A stretch of 64,000 nucleotides of DNA. Origin: Acanthochlamys bracteata (Eukaryota; Streptophyta; Magnoliopsida; Pandanales; Velloziaceae). Below are positions 13,687-27,244 of the stretch, piece by piece. The position numbers and the translations under genes are program-made. Each line of letters starts with the position of its first letter. Within the stretch, counting starts at the first letter, position 1. The stretch lies in assembly GCA_019914995.1 (NCBI GenBank), contig CM034131.1, forward strand, positions 2,852,001-2,916,000. Direction: 5' to 3'. The notes beneath the pieces are model-generated. The model made no database searches and was not told where the DNA came from. It saw only the letters and a program-made list of their open reading frames with translations.

Positions 13687-15376
13687 TTCCTGTAGATTTT
13701 TCCTTTGATGCTGCAAGTTTTACTATTTGACTTGGTCAAATTAAGTTTTATTGAATCTTGGTTCTTCACTTTTATTGGTTATGTCATCGTTGTTTTTCCT
13801 TTCAAGGAATTCTGAAGACCACTGACAATGCAAAGTGACTAGCAGCTAAGAGGAAATGCGTCAGCTAAAGGGAGAAGGCCCTTTTCGGAAGAGGCTGCTT
13901 CTTTGTGATGTCTGTTTGAAGTAACTCTGCTTTACTGTTTTCTTTCCTAGTGAACGGTGACATGCTTTTTCTCTTTTAGTTTTGTGCAACTTATGAAACC
14001 TTTGAGAAATCAAGATGTATATATTCAAAAGTTGGTTAGTCAGAATAAACTAGCCTGGATTATTAAGCTGTTTTGAAGCACAAACTAAGGAGCTCCAGTT
14101 AAGAATATTTTATTCAACAGATTTGAATGTGTATCAGAACAAGATGGTAAAAGGGTGGGACACTTGCTTACTACTAGGTAAGAAATTATTGGTCTCGTTT
14201 AACTGTATCAGATGTAAAACCAACGGGTTATGTACTGTCTATTTTTAATCGTTATGATATAATATATGTTTCAATATATATTTGTGTATAATAATTTTTT
14301 TTAAATAATCACCGAGATAGCAATATTTCGAAATAATTTCATAACTGAAACTGTACTGTAAAGAAAACCTTACATGCTAGGAAATATAAGAATAAATTAA
14401 ACGGTAAAGAGCAATCTCCAAATTTCAAATCTAAGTAATATATGAAAACATAGTTACAAGCAAGTCATATTGTCGAGAACGGCAATTCATTATGAAATTC
14501 AATTAACAGCACTGTCTTCCCTCTTATCACTATACTACAGCGAGAAAAAAAAAAGCAAAAGCACTTCTTATATATTAAAATATCATAGAATTTTTGCTGA
14601 ATATTCACACTATACAATTTTAAAAGTGTTTTCCTAAATTCATTATAGAATTAGTAAGCACAAAATTATAAAAAAGAAAAAACATAATTTATTGATCTTT
14701 TAGCAAAATGAAGTTGCAATAGAATCAATAATCTAGTTAGGCACGTTTCAATATATTTTATTTAAATTTGTATTCTATATTTTTTAATAAATTTTTATAT
14801 TTTTAAAAAAATTTGAAATTATAAAAATTTTATATCGTAAAATTTTATTGTTATTTAATTTTTTTTAGATAAAAAATAAAGTTTAGTTTTCAAAACATTT
14901 TAGAGTATTTTTTATTTTATAAAAAAATTATTCCATAAATATTTCCAAACATCTCCTCAATCCAAGCTGCAGCGACGATGTTGGTACCCTACTAGTTACA
15001 TTTATAATTACAACTTCCTAGGCACTTTCTGAACAAATAGAAACTTCATTGTTGCCTCTATGGGAACTAAAACTTGCAACAATACAATAAAAAAATAAAC
15101 ATACCGATACAATAATTAAAATGTGAAGTCAATAATTGTCAATCATCCATCTCCTAGAAAAGTTCATCTCCAAGTATGACACAGCACACACAACTTTCAG
15201 AATCAACTTGTATCCAAAATCAAACTATAAAAAAAGTATAAATGGCTATAAGTTAATGTACATGGAACTACATATATGACTTGGGTGACTATACATGTGG
15301 AGTTCGCAAGGTGAATCTGGATAAGCTTCCAGTTATAAGACCATATGTTGCAGTGGAAAATTTGAGTTTGACACCA
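13687..15376. other. Convergent intergenic region between the CCCH and AAMP-like genes
   Basis: Contains the presumed 3' UTRs of both genes, A/T-rich filler and one copy of the AT-rich repeat (14743-14952). A fifth CCCH finger for the upstream gene was looked for here and not found. Confidence 0.6.
14743..14952. repeat. AT-rich MITE-like repeat
   Basis: Starts near ACGTTTCAATATA and ends near ATTTCCAAACATCTC, with an A/T-only core. The core wording (TAAAATTTTATTGTTATTTA, then GATAAAAAATAAA) recurs in the copies at 12209, 47353 and, inverted, 55073. Confidence 0.45.
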
Positions 15377-18300
15377 CTACTGGAACTGTGAGATGTCGAA
15401 GACACAGGCTTTTGTATCTTCTGATACTGATACGAGATAATTACCATCAGTAGAAACATCCAGAGCTTGAATTGTATCGGTATGGCCATTAAATACTTTA
15501 ACACATGCTCCAGAGAGGCTGTCCCAGAGCCTCACCTTCCCCTCTAAACATCCAGTAGCTATAAATCGAGAATTGCCTAGCCATGTCAGGCATGTTACGC
15601 CGCCCTTTCCAAAAATTTAAAAAAGAAAGAAAGATGTCAGAATCATATTTTGAAAGACATACCTATACAAAGAGGATACTCACTTCATGTGGACACAAAA
15701 AGCGTTGTGAAGAGTGCTGAAGATCCCAGATGATCAGATTCTGATCCAAGCTCCCTGATGCAATCCAGGGAAAGCTGCAAGGTAATACAGGATCATATAG
15801 GTAGAGGCAAGCACTTGACAGACAAAACTTTGACTTAGTAAGTTTTATCCTTTAAGCAACAAATGAAATGTTAACCATACTGTAAAGGCTGAGGTTTTCC
15901 AAAAGGCGTATGAAGTAATTGGAGCAATTTTATGACGAAGGTCCTAGCGTACATGTTTTAAATAGGTTTAGATATGACCAAGGAACTTAAGACTGCATAA
16001 ATCTTTTGGCATGTCAAATATATGTTGAACTCACACATTTTCGCAAGAGAATGATGGGAAATAGATAAAAAAGACAAAAATCCTTCAGTGAGCAGCCAGT
16101 CATTAGACTCATCGAGTTGAAGTGATGTCCAAATATCAATATAATGATTTAAGGTCATCTAAGTTTTTCTGTCAGCAACACGTAGTGGGTGTTCAAAGTA
16201 CAAATATGTCAGCCGGTAGTAGTAACTAAGATTTCATTTACCCAAACAGGATTACCAACACATTGACTCCAGGAGTAGCAATGATCATTTCCAAACATAC
16301 AGTTTCTTATAGTGTTTTGTTATTACTATAGACATAAATGATACTGGATACACACCATCCAAATAAACAAACTTGAGAATAACATTCCTAGAAACTTTTG
16401 CAATCCTCAAACATACTCATAACACTATAACAATGAGCATCTGGCAATCAGTTCCTATATTATATCACCAATACATGCTCTAAATCCTCTAAAGCACTAG
16501 CTAACCGAGACATTAAGGTCATATTTGATGTGAAACTTATAAAACAAAGTCAGAGCCACTTAAGCAGCCCAACCTCATTTCATATATGTTGCTCTAAACT
16601 TTTGCTTAAAGGATCAGAGGTTCCCTACAGCTTAGTGAGCCACCATGCACGCATCATCACAATTCAGAAAGGATGTTTATCTGTCATCACTAAAATTCTT
16701 CCTCATACAATAGAAAAACAAAACAAAGAAAATTAAGGCCTACATACTAGCATGATTCATTAGTGGCAGCCTTCAATTGGAGGCATTCGTAAAGAAAAAA
16801 AAAAAGAGCTGTGCACGAGTGAGATCAAAATCACTAAATACAATGTAAAGCATTAAACAGACAAACTTCTCAAATTTACTACTCAATATATGAAAGATTA
16901 GTGCAGAGAGAAAAATGCTAATATCTGATCCTGAATTGCAGCATAAAAAGACCAAGATATACCTGGATGAAAGGCCAATACTTTCAACAGATTCCGAGTG
17001 ACCAGCTAGTGAGCCAACCACCTGGGAAGAGAATAAAGAGCATAGCTTCTCAAAAAAAAAAAAGGATAATAAAAAACCAAACAAAAATTGCAATTTGAAA
17101 ATATGTCTGTTGTATACTTGTATATGCATATTGTCCCGGGCCTAGAATTTTTACCTTGATTAGTGCGGCACTTAGTCACACTCCTTTGTGGCTGAGTCAG
17201 CTTTTACCCAAATGAGCTATCAAAAATAGCTAAAGACTTTGTGGCTAAAGGGACCTAAGAGAAGAGATGAAAACTTGCAATAGAGAGCTTTGAGAAGATA
17301 GCTTTATATAACTATACTTGTTTATAACTCTTGCTTGATTTCTTGATGCTTCAAATGGGGGTCCTTACCCTCCTATTTATAGCTCCCCCACCTCCTCAAC
17401 GGACGGTGGAGATTGCTTTGATTGGACGGTGGAGAATACATAGTCCAGAAAGTTCTTACATAATATTCCTTACAAAAATCTCCACTTTTGTAGAGTATTT
17501 CCTAACCTACTCTAAATTCATACCAACTATCTTTTATCTAAAATATTCTACCACACTCTAGACTTGGCTTATGTTCAAAATAATTTTACTTAGGCAAAAA
17601 ATATTTTACCAAGGTAATTTCGTAAGGAGAATAGCCAAAATAATCATACCGTGACATTCTCCCTCGCTTATTTCGCGATGCCCTCGTCGCAATTGTGTGG
17701 AGCTGTAGCGAAACTCTTGGATTTTATAGTGGAATGGCCATAAGTCGTCTTCATATTTCCAACTTGACTCATCATCTGGCCTACCCTTCCATTTGACCAA
17801 ATATTCGGAATAACATGGACGATTACCACGCCTTGGGATGAATCGATGTCCTAAAATTTCTTCCACATTCCGTTCGGGTGTCATCATAATAGATACTGAA
17901 GCTCTAACGGATGCTGCGGTATTTTGATCCTCCCTTGGCTTCATGTTGAGATGATCTGATTCTTTTGGGATGGTCTGGATTGTTGGTTGTGCCTCCTCTC
18001 TTGAGGATTGTAAGGCCAAAGTAGTTTTGGATTGAAAATTTACTTCTCGCGACAAAGGTACCATGCACGTTTTTCCTTCATCCATGATCCACATGGAGTT
18101 GACAAAAAAGATAGGTACGGCCTTTACGCAATCTATAAACTCCATCTCAAGAACTATAGAAAAATCATCCATGGGCACAACAGAAAAGTCCAACAGACCA
18201 GTCTACTCACCTATGTAAGTTTTGACCCCACGGGCAACGCCAACAATAGATTTGGGTTCGAAATTAACTGCCTTAATCCATCCTTATCCCTTTTCGTACT

Positions 18301-21300
18301 TGACGCCTAGCCTTGTTGCTTCATTCTCCTCGAGGAAGTTATGGGTCACCCTTGTGTCTACCAAAGCTCGGACCTCCTATCTTCCAATTTTGGTCGTCAC
18401 GTACATTCGACCCTTCGCCTCACGTTTTGGCAATTCGGCTTTGGTTTGGATGGCATTAAGTAGTTGTAATGAGCCCATCTTTACTTCTTCAGGTTGCCGT
18501 TGTGGCTTGTCCATTATCACTATTAGTGCGGAAAGTTCGTTCCGTTTTGAGTATTCCCTGGCCATATGAGGTCCATCACAAAGAAAGCATTTTAAAAGGA
18601 TTGTTACCATTCCCTCAATTATTACCATTGCTTCCTTGGCCTCTATGGGAGCCTCATTTAGGCTTTGGTAGGTCAACCGTTGCTTCCTTAACTTGATGGC
18701 TATCTCCACCGCCATTGTCTTTGAAGTCCTCTCGAGGCTTATGCTTCTCGGGCCGTTGGATTTTTTACTCTACGAGGGACTCGACTATAGCAATAGCAGA
18801 GTTGAGGTCTTGAGGTCCTCTACGCTGGATCTACAACTTACCCACTTTTGCAATCCGTCCATAAAAGCAAAAAGGGCCTCCCTTTCATGAAAATCATGGA
18901 TCTCTAAGATCAACTCCGAAAATTCCTTAATATAGTCCCTTATACTGCCCCGATGGATCAAGCGTCGAAGCTTTGCCTTTACCTCATCATCGGCATTCAC
19001 CGGATAGAATTACCGTTTGAGTTCCCTCTTGAACTCTTCCCAAGTGGCAATGGTGCAGGTCCCTCTCTCGATTTCGGCATGCTTCCTCTTCCACCATACC
19101 ATTGCGGTATCTTTTAGGTAAAGAGTGGCATGATCAATCTTACCTGCATCCCTCGTGATGCCGGTACTCCTAAAAATTGCTCGAACCTCCAAAGGAAGTT
19201 ATCAATCTCCTTCGCATTCCGCACACCCTTATACGCCTTAGGTCTTGGAACATCCATCTTCGAAGGAGTCTAAGTTGAGGGTACGGCGGAAACTCCCCCT
19301 TACGTAACCGCCATCTTGCAAAGTGCCTAGTCCCCTCGGACATCCCTCAATTCGGTAGCCAATCTTACAATCTCTTCCCTAAGAATCGCTACTTCCCTCC
19401 TAAGAGCATTCACACCACACAAGAGAGAGTCTTTAAGGGCCTTACTTTGGCGAGACGATGATTTGACCACCACGTTCAAGGCGCCTTGTATTTCTCCGCG
19501 AAGCTCTTCTTGCTCTTTCTTGAGCTTCTCAATGCTTTGGCTCACATCCTCGAACTGGTCCATCCTATCGGCAATGGCAAGCTCCACCTTGGCAAGTCTT
19601 GCGGTTAAATTTGACATCACATTCCTAAACTTCTCCTTACGTTGTTTGGTGCCCTCGGGAGCTCTCCTCTCTATTTCCCATCCCTCGAAAGTAATAACAT
19701 CACTACCACTAGCCATCTCCCAAGTCAAACATTAGCTCTGATATCACTTGTCACGGGCCTAAAATTTTTACCTTGGCTCGTGCGGCACTTAGTCACACTC
19801 CTTTATGGCTAAAGTCAGCGTTTACCCATATGAGCTATCAAAGATAGCTAAAGACTTTGTGGCAAAAGGGACTTAAAGAAAAGAGATGAAAACTTGCAAG
19901 ATAGAGCTTTGAGAAGATAGCTTTATATAACTATGCCTGTTTACAACTCTTGTTTGATTTCTTGATGCTTCAAATGGGGTCCTTACCCTCCTATTTATAG
20001 CTCCCCCACCTTCTCAACGGACGGTGGAGATTGCTTTGACCAGACGGTGGAGAATACATAGTTCAGAAAATTCTTACATAATATTCCTTACAAAAATCTC
20101 CACCTTTATAGAGTATTCCCTAACCTACTCTAGATTCATGCCAACTATTTTTTATCTAGAGTATTCTACCGTACTCTAAACTTGGCTTATGTACAAGATA
20201 ATTTTACCTAGGCAAAAAATATTTTATCAAGGTAATTTCGTAGGAAGAATAGCCAAAATAACCATACCGTGACAATATATACGCCATCCTGAAAACTAAA
20301 CCAATTTGCTCTGAGAACGTTGCAGTTTTTGCAATGTTTGAACAACTTGTTTCATGCAAATTTCTTTTAAATCAACTTTGATTGCTGCCATCTGAGAACA
20401 ACTCTCTAATTCAAGGGAAAAATGAAATGTATGCATGAAGCGTTAGAGGAAGTGTATCTTGTTTTTTAGGAGTTTGACTTGTCTGTATATATATAACTGA
20501 AATACATTCATGTGTAACTGTCAACTTTTATATTGCTGAGAAAAATGAAGTCTTTCACAAAAACTTGTTGAGGGCTGAGAGAAATGAAGTCTTTCACGAA
20601 AACTTGTTGAGCTTTGGGTATGCATATCTGTTTTTTAATATTCTTATAGAAACTATGCATTCTTGCCAGTTTGGTGAGTTAAATTCTGCACGAAAAATTT
20701 CAGAATGCCTGTGCATGTTTTACTAAAACGTTTGTGAATCTGTTTGCTGGATGTATGCATATATGCCCAAAAAGTATGAAAGCTTCTGCAGTTCATACCA
20801 TCTGAATGATTTCAGAATGCCTTTTGATATTGCAAAAGGGGTGAACTTTGTTGAGGTTCTGCCATGTTGAGGCTCTATGTTGTGAGTCCTTGTAAGAGCT
20901 ACGTCTTGGGTAAGCTTCATATGAGTTTCCGTGCGGTAAAGATTCGTTGAGTGCTTATAATCTTTTACTTGTAATGAAAGCACGTGGCTGCCGGTTTTAC
21001 CCATAGGGATTGGATATATGCACACTGCGGAACCACTATAAATTATTTGAATTTGTGTGGGCTTACTTTATTTACTTTTGCGGTGCTTTGTGCAAGTATT
21101 ATAAATTAGGCACTTGAAAATAGACATTTTAGAACCTAAATTTTCAGTGCATAGTTTAAAATTTGGCAAATTCAATTCAACTCGCCTTCTTGAGTTAATA
21201 TTTGGTACAACATATAACTTCATTAGAAATTCTGATCCTGAGTGGATGTTGGAAATGTAAGCCATTTCATTCATCTTGGAATTTTGAACACGCCAGAGCA

Positions 21301-24300
21301 GCCATAATCTTACATACACCCATTAAGATCAACATATATGTTCATGCAAACAAAGACCCTACATCTGACCACGAAAGCCTGAACAAGGTCCCTGTTACTG
21401 TAGAATGTTTCGACAGAAAAGTAGGCGATATCGCAGTTAATGGCGAGTACTATTACTAGATCAAATATAAAGTTTCATGGCACATGCGTGACAAGTATGG
21501 AACTCACAGCATGAAGAAAACCCTGAATGTAAAGTCATGTATTTACATGAAGGCAGTAGAATTCAAAACATACCTTCACTTTTACATGGTCGTCAATTTT
21601 TCAAAGCTTCATGAACATAAAGTGCAAAGTTCTGAACACAATACTCACCTTTCCTGTTGCTATATTCACCATTCGGATAGAGCCATCCTTTGCACCAGTG
21701 ATAGCAACATTTGAATCAGAGGTTATTGATAAACAAATTACTTCTTCTTTGTGGTACGGATGACCTACATGTATAAGAACCATATAAGTTCTGGATAAAC
21801 TATTACCATATACTGTCCTCTTCATAAGCTGCAGTAAACTATTTAGAAAAGAATAACCATAACACGAGAAAAAAGAGCCAAGTAAAATATGAAATAGCTA
21901 GTCCTTTTCACTAGAAATTGTATCAATTGGACTGGACGGGTTTGCAGCTAGCTGGTACTAAACCCCATCAGGTTGGATGAAGATTGAGAAAATAGATGGG
22001 TTAAACTTGGCCCTTTGTCTCTTAAGTCAGAAGTTTTGAAACAAAACACTACTATTGCATAGAGGTTCAACAGTAGAAAAAATGTTACATGGAGATTTTG
22101 CATTTCCCATAAGACTAATAGAATATGTAAAGACCAATTTGGGTCCTCCACAAAAAACATAGGACCAATACCAAAGATACTACGATATTTGGAAAATTTG
22201 AGAACATTACATCACAATTCTCCACCTGATGTTCAAAGACAATCTCCCACATGACTACAGCCCATCCAGGTTGCCTACTCAAATATATGACTCAAACTGA
22301 CAGCTCACCTCAAACCAACTCAAATTATCCTTGTTTATATGATCCATAATGTGCTATTGTTAATCTTATCCTACTCCAAAAGAAACTTTACTAAGGTATA
22401 CTTACCGTAGGTGTCTTCAAAGTAAGTGTTTAACACAGATTAAATTAAGGTTGCTAAACCCTCCAATGAAATGCTAGAAACAAATCTCATTTTGAATCAC
22501 TAAACTTAAACTGAGTCATTCTCCCAAACTAACTCAGTCTAATTCGAAGTATTGGGGCAATCCAAACCTTATCAGATTCGTAATTCGCCCTTATATTGAG
22601 ATTCTTCTTCTAACACTTCATTGGTGGTTTAACCACCTTATCCGATCCATATTGAGCACTATTTAAAAACACCAATCAACCCATTACACAGAGACACAGG
22701 AACTCCTCCTCCCTCTCCTTTTGCTTCTTTGTCAAATGACTCCGCTATCTTCTTTGTAACATTAATTTGCTCCCTAGCAAAGACTTGCCGAGATAGACTT
22801 CCTCCAGCTATCATGATTAGCAGCTTCAAGTTCTTTTGTTCCTTAAAAGAAGAGTATGGTACCCATATTTTAGTATCACATTATCTCTGGGAAAGTAATT
22901 CAAGAGCAATACACCTCTTCCATCAATCCAGCTAGAACTTTGCATTATGCATATCCCTTAAGTTTTAAAAAATCCAATCTGGGTAAACTAGAAGTGAAAG
23001 TACCTTATCTTGTCAAAAAGAATGAACTTACCTATTCACTCTTGAACTAAAGGAATGCTAGCACGACGGCCAAGTACATTAGCCTGTCTAGAATAAAGAG
23101 AAAGTTCACTCTTGAACTAAATGAGAAATTGCCTTATGCTATTTACCAAGAGGAAGCAGGTCAAGAAGGATACTTATCCACTCTTGAAATAAACGAATGT
23201 TAGAATGACCATCATGCTATGATTCATCTCCTGCACCTACCAGATAGGTTTGCTTTATACACACTTGATTATCAACAGCAAAACTCTCTTTGTATAAAAA
23301 ACTAGCTTAATCTGAAACTACCTTATCCTTATCATTTCTAACTAGCTATCACAGATTGAAGTCATATTGGCTAGAGAAGATTTGTTTTTCAGATATGATC
23401 CCTACATGCTAGTATAAAGTAAACCTTGCAACATTAGGAATATTAGGAATGACAACATTTGATGCTCACTAAGAAGGAATAGCTTCACCTTATGCAAGTC
23501 AGGCATCTTACCTCCAACACACTGAGGTCAAGCATTTGAATGTTATACAAACTCTTTAAGGAGAACCCTAACTACAAATGTAGTACATTCCATAACTGCA
23601 TAAAAATGGAGCTGAAGATACAACAGAAGTTTCATTACTCAGAAGCTGCAGGAATATACCTTTAAGGGAGTGAATAGTCTTCCCAGTTTGAGGGTTCCAT
23701 ATCCTGAATGACCCATCATCCGCACCAGTACATATAATTTTTCCTTCAAATTGTAGACAGTCAAGTTCTTAAAATGTTTCAGGTAACAAAAATCAAGATT
23801 TAAATATCATATAACAGATGGCTTTACATACCATCTGGAGTGAAATCACCACATGTGACATTGCCTCCATGGCCTGAAAATGTGTTAAGACAAACATTTT
23901 TGTCGGCATTCCACATCCACACATTTGTATCTCCACAACCTGCAAGAATCAGGTGACCCCTTGGATGCCACTTGATCCACTGACCAGAAGCAAGCGGAAG
24001 CTAATTATTTCTCTGTAAACATTGTAAGAAGAAAGTTATCTCAGATTCACCATCAAATGCCTTACCTCAATACCATCACTAGGACCTTCAATTTTATGCA
24101 TGCTACTACCTGAAGATACATCCCATATTTGAATAAGACCATCAAAACTTCCAGATGCTAGCAACTGACCATCATGACTAAAAGCAATAGTGGAAACTGT
24201 CTCCCCGTGACCTGATGGGACAATATAACAAGGAGGATAGATTAAAAAACTATATATCTTTGCAGAGCGCAACAAAAGCAGTGAGAAATAAAGAGAAATC

Positions 24301-26452
24301 TAAGACTAATTCTGATTAATTATAAAGGAGGAATCTGGATCCTTTTCAATTTGTTTACATTGCACCTTAGCTCGCCACTTTTGTTCATAATTTCTTTCTT
24401 ATTTCATTTAGGAAAGGATAATCTGGTATAGATGATGTTTCTAAGTGTAAAAACGAGAACGGACAGCCAGATTCTGGCATCGAGCAACAAGATTCAAAAT
24501 ATACACCTGCTAAATGATGTTGTAAGATTTCACACTTTAGCTCATCACGTTAAGATAATGCACCTTTTAATGATACCCTTTTTTAAATAAAATTTCCTTT
24601 TACAAAAGCACATCATTGGCTAAATGTAATTATCTGCCACATCAGCATGGATACTTAGAGACCTACAAGCTTCACGCTTCATCTATTTATGTGTAGTAGA
24701 GTTTGTTATAGATTTTGAGCATGTTAAAAAATGCATAAAGAACCCAAACATTAACAATGTACCCATTAACAATGTGCTAGCTTGTATTAACCAAGATCAG
24801 AGATCCAGATAAACCCAACATATAGCAGTGATGCATTTTGATGGTTTGGTTTAATAACAGCATTTGTGCTTTGAAGGCACTTCCTACCAGAAAAATCTCC
24901 ATTGCCCATGTATACTGAAGAGCAGCAGATAAACACAAAAGGAAGTCTGAAATTAACAGGGGGCTTTATGTGAGTGAGATTATCCATGCATGCAGTGTAT
25001 CCCATGAGTTGATACCAGAATCATCAACACCAGAAAAAGAAGACATCATGTCAAGATTATAATTAGCAAGTAAACAAAGGCTACCAACAACCTTCCAGGT
25101 CTTGTGTTGCTCGAAAAACGCCCTAACGTACAATCAATCAACTATTTAGAGTATATGAAAATGGAAATATCATATGTACCATATTTTACACCAATAAGTC
25201 AAATGTTTCAAGCATTTCTGTTCACATGGCTGGATCATATTTGTTACTAACTCCAGTAAGTTAAGAGATTAATAGAATGGAGGACACCCATGAAAATAAT
25301 GGAAGCAGTAATGTCAGGCCGAACCTTGAAGCTCTTTGTGGAAATCTTCAAACTTGATCCTCCAAAGAAATCCTCTTTCATCTTTACTTCCTGTTGCTAC
25401 CAGAGATGGATCCGTAGGACAGCATGAAACCGTGTAAACATGATCTACGCAAACAAATTAACCATATCTTGGGATAAGTACACATTATCATTCAATAGTC
25501 AGACAGCAGGTAGTACAATATAGAAAACAAAGTTCCAAGAAAGTTTTCTTTCAGTTGAAAAGCAGAATTCCTTTTGGAATAAACCACACATATAGATCTA
25601 CTTTACAAATAGCAGCACAGACTGTAAGCAATTTCAACAAAAGTTTACAGTCAGTCCAAGCTAATAGATCTATAATAATAATTAAAGCTTTTAATTGCCA
25701 TTGAAAATTCCAAACTTTACAGAGAATAGAGCCTAAGAGGTTGCAACAAACACTTCATTTCCAAATATAATCTCAAAATGTGCAAATTCAACAAACCATT
25801 ATGCAGGTTTGACTAATTCTAAGAGTTTAAAATGCTTATATCCATTTAAGATAGACTCAAATATTGCTTCAACCTTCGGAAACAGTACCAACAAAAGCAC
25901 AAGAAACTATTGCATTGGAGGAACAAAAGGTGGTCAGATCATCAAGACATTCATAGTTTAAAAAGCATATTCTGCACACACAAGTATGGGCATGTATGTA
26001 TGTACCTGTATGTCCCCCAAACGTGAAAATAGAATCATCCGCTTCTTCTGCAAGGATATTAATAGACATAAAATTAGAGCTATATTCTAATACATAACCA
26101 ATGTGATTCAGAGTCATGCTTCCCAAAAAAGTGAATTAAATGCCCAAAAAAGTCGCTTTGCATACAGGAAGTCAAGAGTCAATTTAAGGTCATCTGTTAT
26201 CCAACTCCACCAACCTGATTCAGTAATTCATAAGAACAACAACTTTTAAAACCGAAATGAAAAAACCGATTAATGATTGATACCTTCGTCGGGGCTCGAA
26301 TCGAAGTCGTCATCTTGATCGGGGAGGACCTCGTCGTCAATGGGAATCTCACCTATAACATCTTCCTCGTTCAAAAAAACTTCTTCATCCGACTCTGATC
26401 CCAGCGAGCGGTCAGCGCCGCCGCCGCTGCCGCCTGCTGTGTGATGGTTCAT
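15377..26452 (-). CDS. AAMP: AAMP/Sqt1-like WD40-repeat protein
   Basis: WD40 beta-propeller protein of the angio-associated migratory cell protein family; the yeast relative Sqt1 is a ribosome-assembly chaperone for uL16 (RPL10), so a similar cytosolic role is plausible. Ten exons, read leftwards: 26284-26452, 26006-26047, 25325-25444, 24066-24211, 23832-23979, 23660-23743, 21649-21764, 16963-17021, 15684-15774, 15377-15604. They total 1203 nt (400 aa) with consistent phases. Residues 1-57 are acidic and Gly-rich (SESDEEVFLNEEDVIGE). WD repeats then run to the C-terminus, with blades such as LLASGSFDGLIQIWD, WMWNADKNVC, GSFRIWNPQTGK, ASGSLDQNLIIWD and GKVRLWDSLSG. Length and arrangement match plant AAMP (At1g71840 type). 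The intron at 17022-21648 holds a gypsy element in the same orientation; splice sites around it look intact. Confidence 0.92.
17132..17656 (-). repeat. 3' LTR of the gypsy element
   Basis: A 525-bp repeat matching 19749-20274 along its length with scattered differences. It is the 3' LTR because the element's coding sense is the minus strand. A short purine-rich tract sits just inside it. Confidence 0.9.
19749..20274 (-). repeat. 5' LTR of the gypsy element
   Basis: A 526-bp LTR copy. On the minus strand it begins TGTCACGGTATGG, and the primer-binding site follows at its inner (left) edge on the + strand (about 19735-19748). Confidence 0.9.
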
Positions 26453-26714
26453 TGCTGCTCTGATCAGGGCTTTTGCGTCGCCCTGCGGGTTTTTCTTACG
26501 GGGTGCTACACTACGCTGTCTTCTTTCTTTTTATTATTACTATATTTTCTAATAATTTAATTGCTATGAAGTGTTGATATTTTTGGAAATCATAATTCAG
26601 TCAAAAGGGGTATGCGGTTGAGTTGGGTTCGATATGCTTAAACCTGACTCAATCAAATCCAACCGAAACCCGCTTGTGTCGCAGGTTACATGTTCAGACT
26701 ATAGATGTAGTAGA

Positions 26715-27244
26715 TAGAAATGACAATTCAGATTTCAAATCGACCTATATAAAAATTAGCTTAAAATTATTTAATTTTAATTTAGTTTATTTATTTATAT
26801 AGACTAAAGTATCAATCTTAATTCAATTTTTTTAATAATCAAATAATTCAAATCGACATATTTAATAATTTAAATAATTAAAATAAATTTAAAAATATTA
26901 ATGTTTAGCAAAAATATATAAAAATTATTAATTATGATATATCTAAAAAGAAAAATATTAATTTTTTATAAAATTTATAAATTAAGTAAAATTAGTTAAA
27001 TTAGAATAAGTTAAAAAATATATATGTAAATTAAATTTAAATTCTATATTATTATTCTGTAATTATTAAATAATATATACTATATAAATAATTATACGAA
27101 TTAGTTTCGGATAAATTTGAATCCCTATTTAAATTTTTGAATTAATTTTGGATTGATAAAAAATTGAACTAAATTTGATTAAGACTTGAGTTAAATTTAA
27201 TTTTTTGGGTCGATTTTGAATTGGATTAAAATTTGTCACTCCTA
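26715..27244. mobile_element. Short non-autonomous TIR element, possibly hAT-type
   Basis: A 530-bp A/T-rich segment. The left end TAGAAATGACAATTC and the reverse complement of the right end, TAGGAGTGACAAATTTT, match as imperfect inverted repeats that continue to AAATCGACC on both sides. The TAGGGGTGGCAA-like start is common among plant hAT-related elements. No transposase frame and no clear 8-bp target duplication were found, so the superfamily is tentative. Confidence 0.5.

Larger units (their letters stand above)
17132..20274 (-). mobile_element. Broken Ty3/gypsy chromovirus with both LTRs, inside an AAMP intron
   Basis: LTR retrotransposon fossil of about 3.14 kb, reading leftwards. The two LTRs (17132-17656 and 19749-20274) both run TG...CA, and ATAT flanks both outer ends as a possible 4-bp target duplication. 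Next to the right-hand (5') LTR is TGATATCAGAGC, one base from the common initiator-Met tRNA primer site; a purine-rich tract lies next to the left LTR. Inside, in order: a coiled-coil gag start (about 19728-19327), a Retrotrans_gag-like core (about 19230-18785), a degenerate zinc-knuckle region (about 18600), a protease-like tail (about 18400-18050) and a chromodomain (about 17890-17730). Reverse transcriptase, RNase H and integrase are missing. The coding part is broken in several places. LTR divergence, by eye below one tenth, suggests insertion a few million years ago. Confidence 0.88.

Noticed and set aside
13687-14230. Missing fifth finger or C-terminus of the CCCH gene
   Set aside because: No CX8CX5CX3H pattern in any plus frame.
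16773-17129. 118-codon minus frame containing an AAMP exon
   Set aside because: Only 16963-17021 is exon; the rest is intron read-through.
19463-19735. Plus-strand open frame across the gypsy gag region
   Set aside because: Complement of the minus-strand coiled-coil gag region; no resemblance of its own.
22200-22700. Possible LTR-like sequence in an AAMP intron
   Set aside because: Some wording recalled retroelement ends, but no repeat partner or domain was found.
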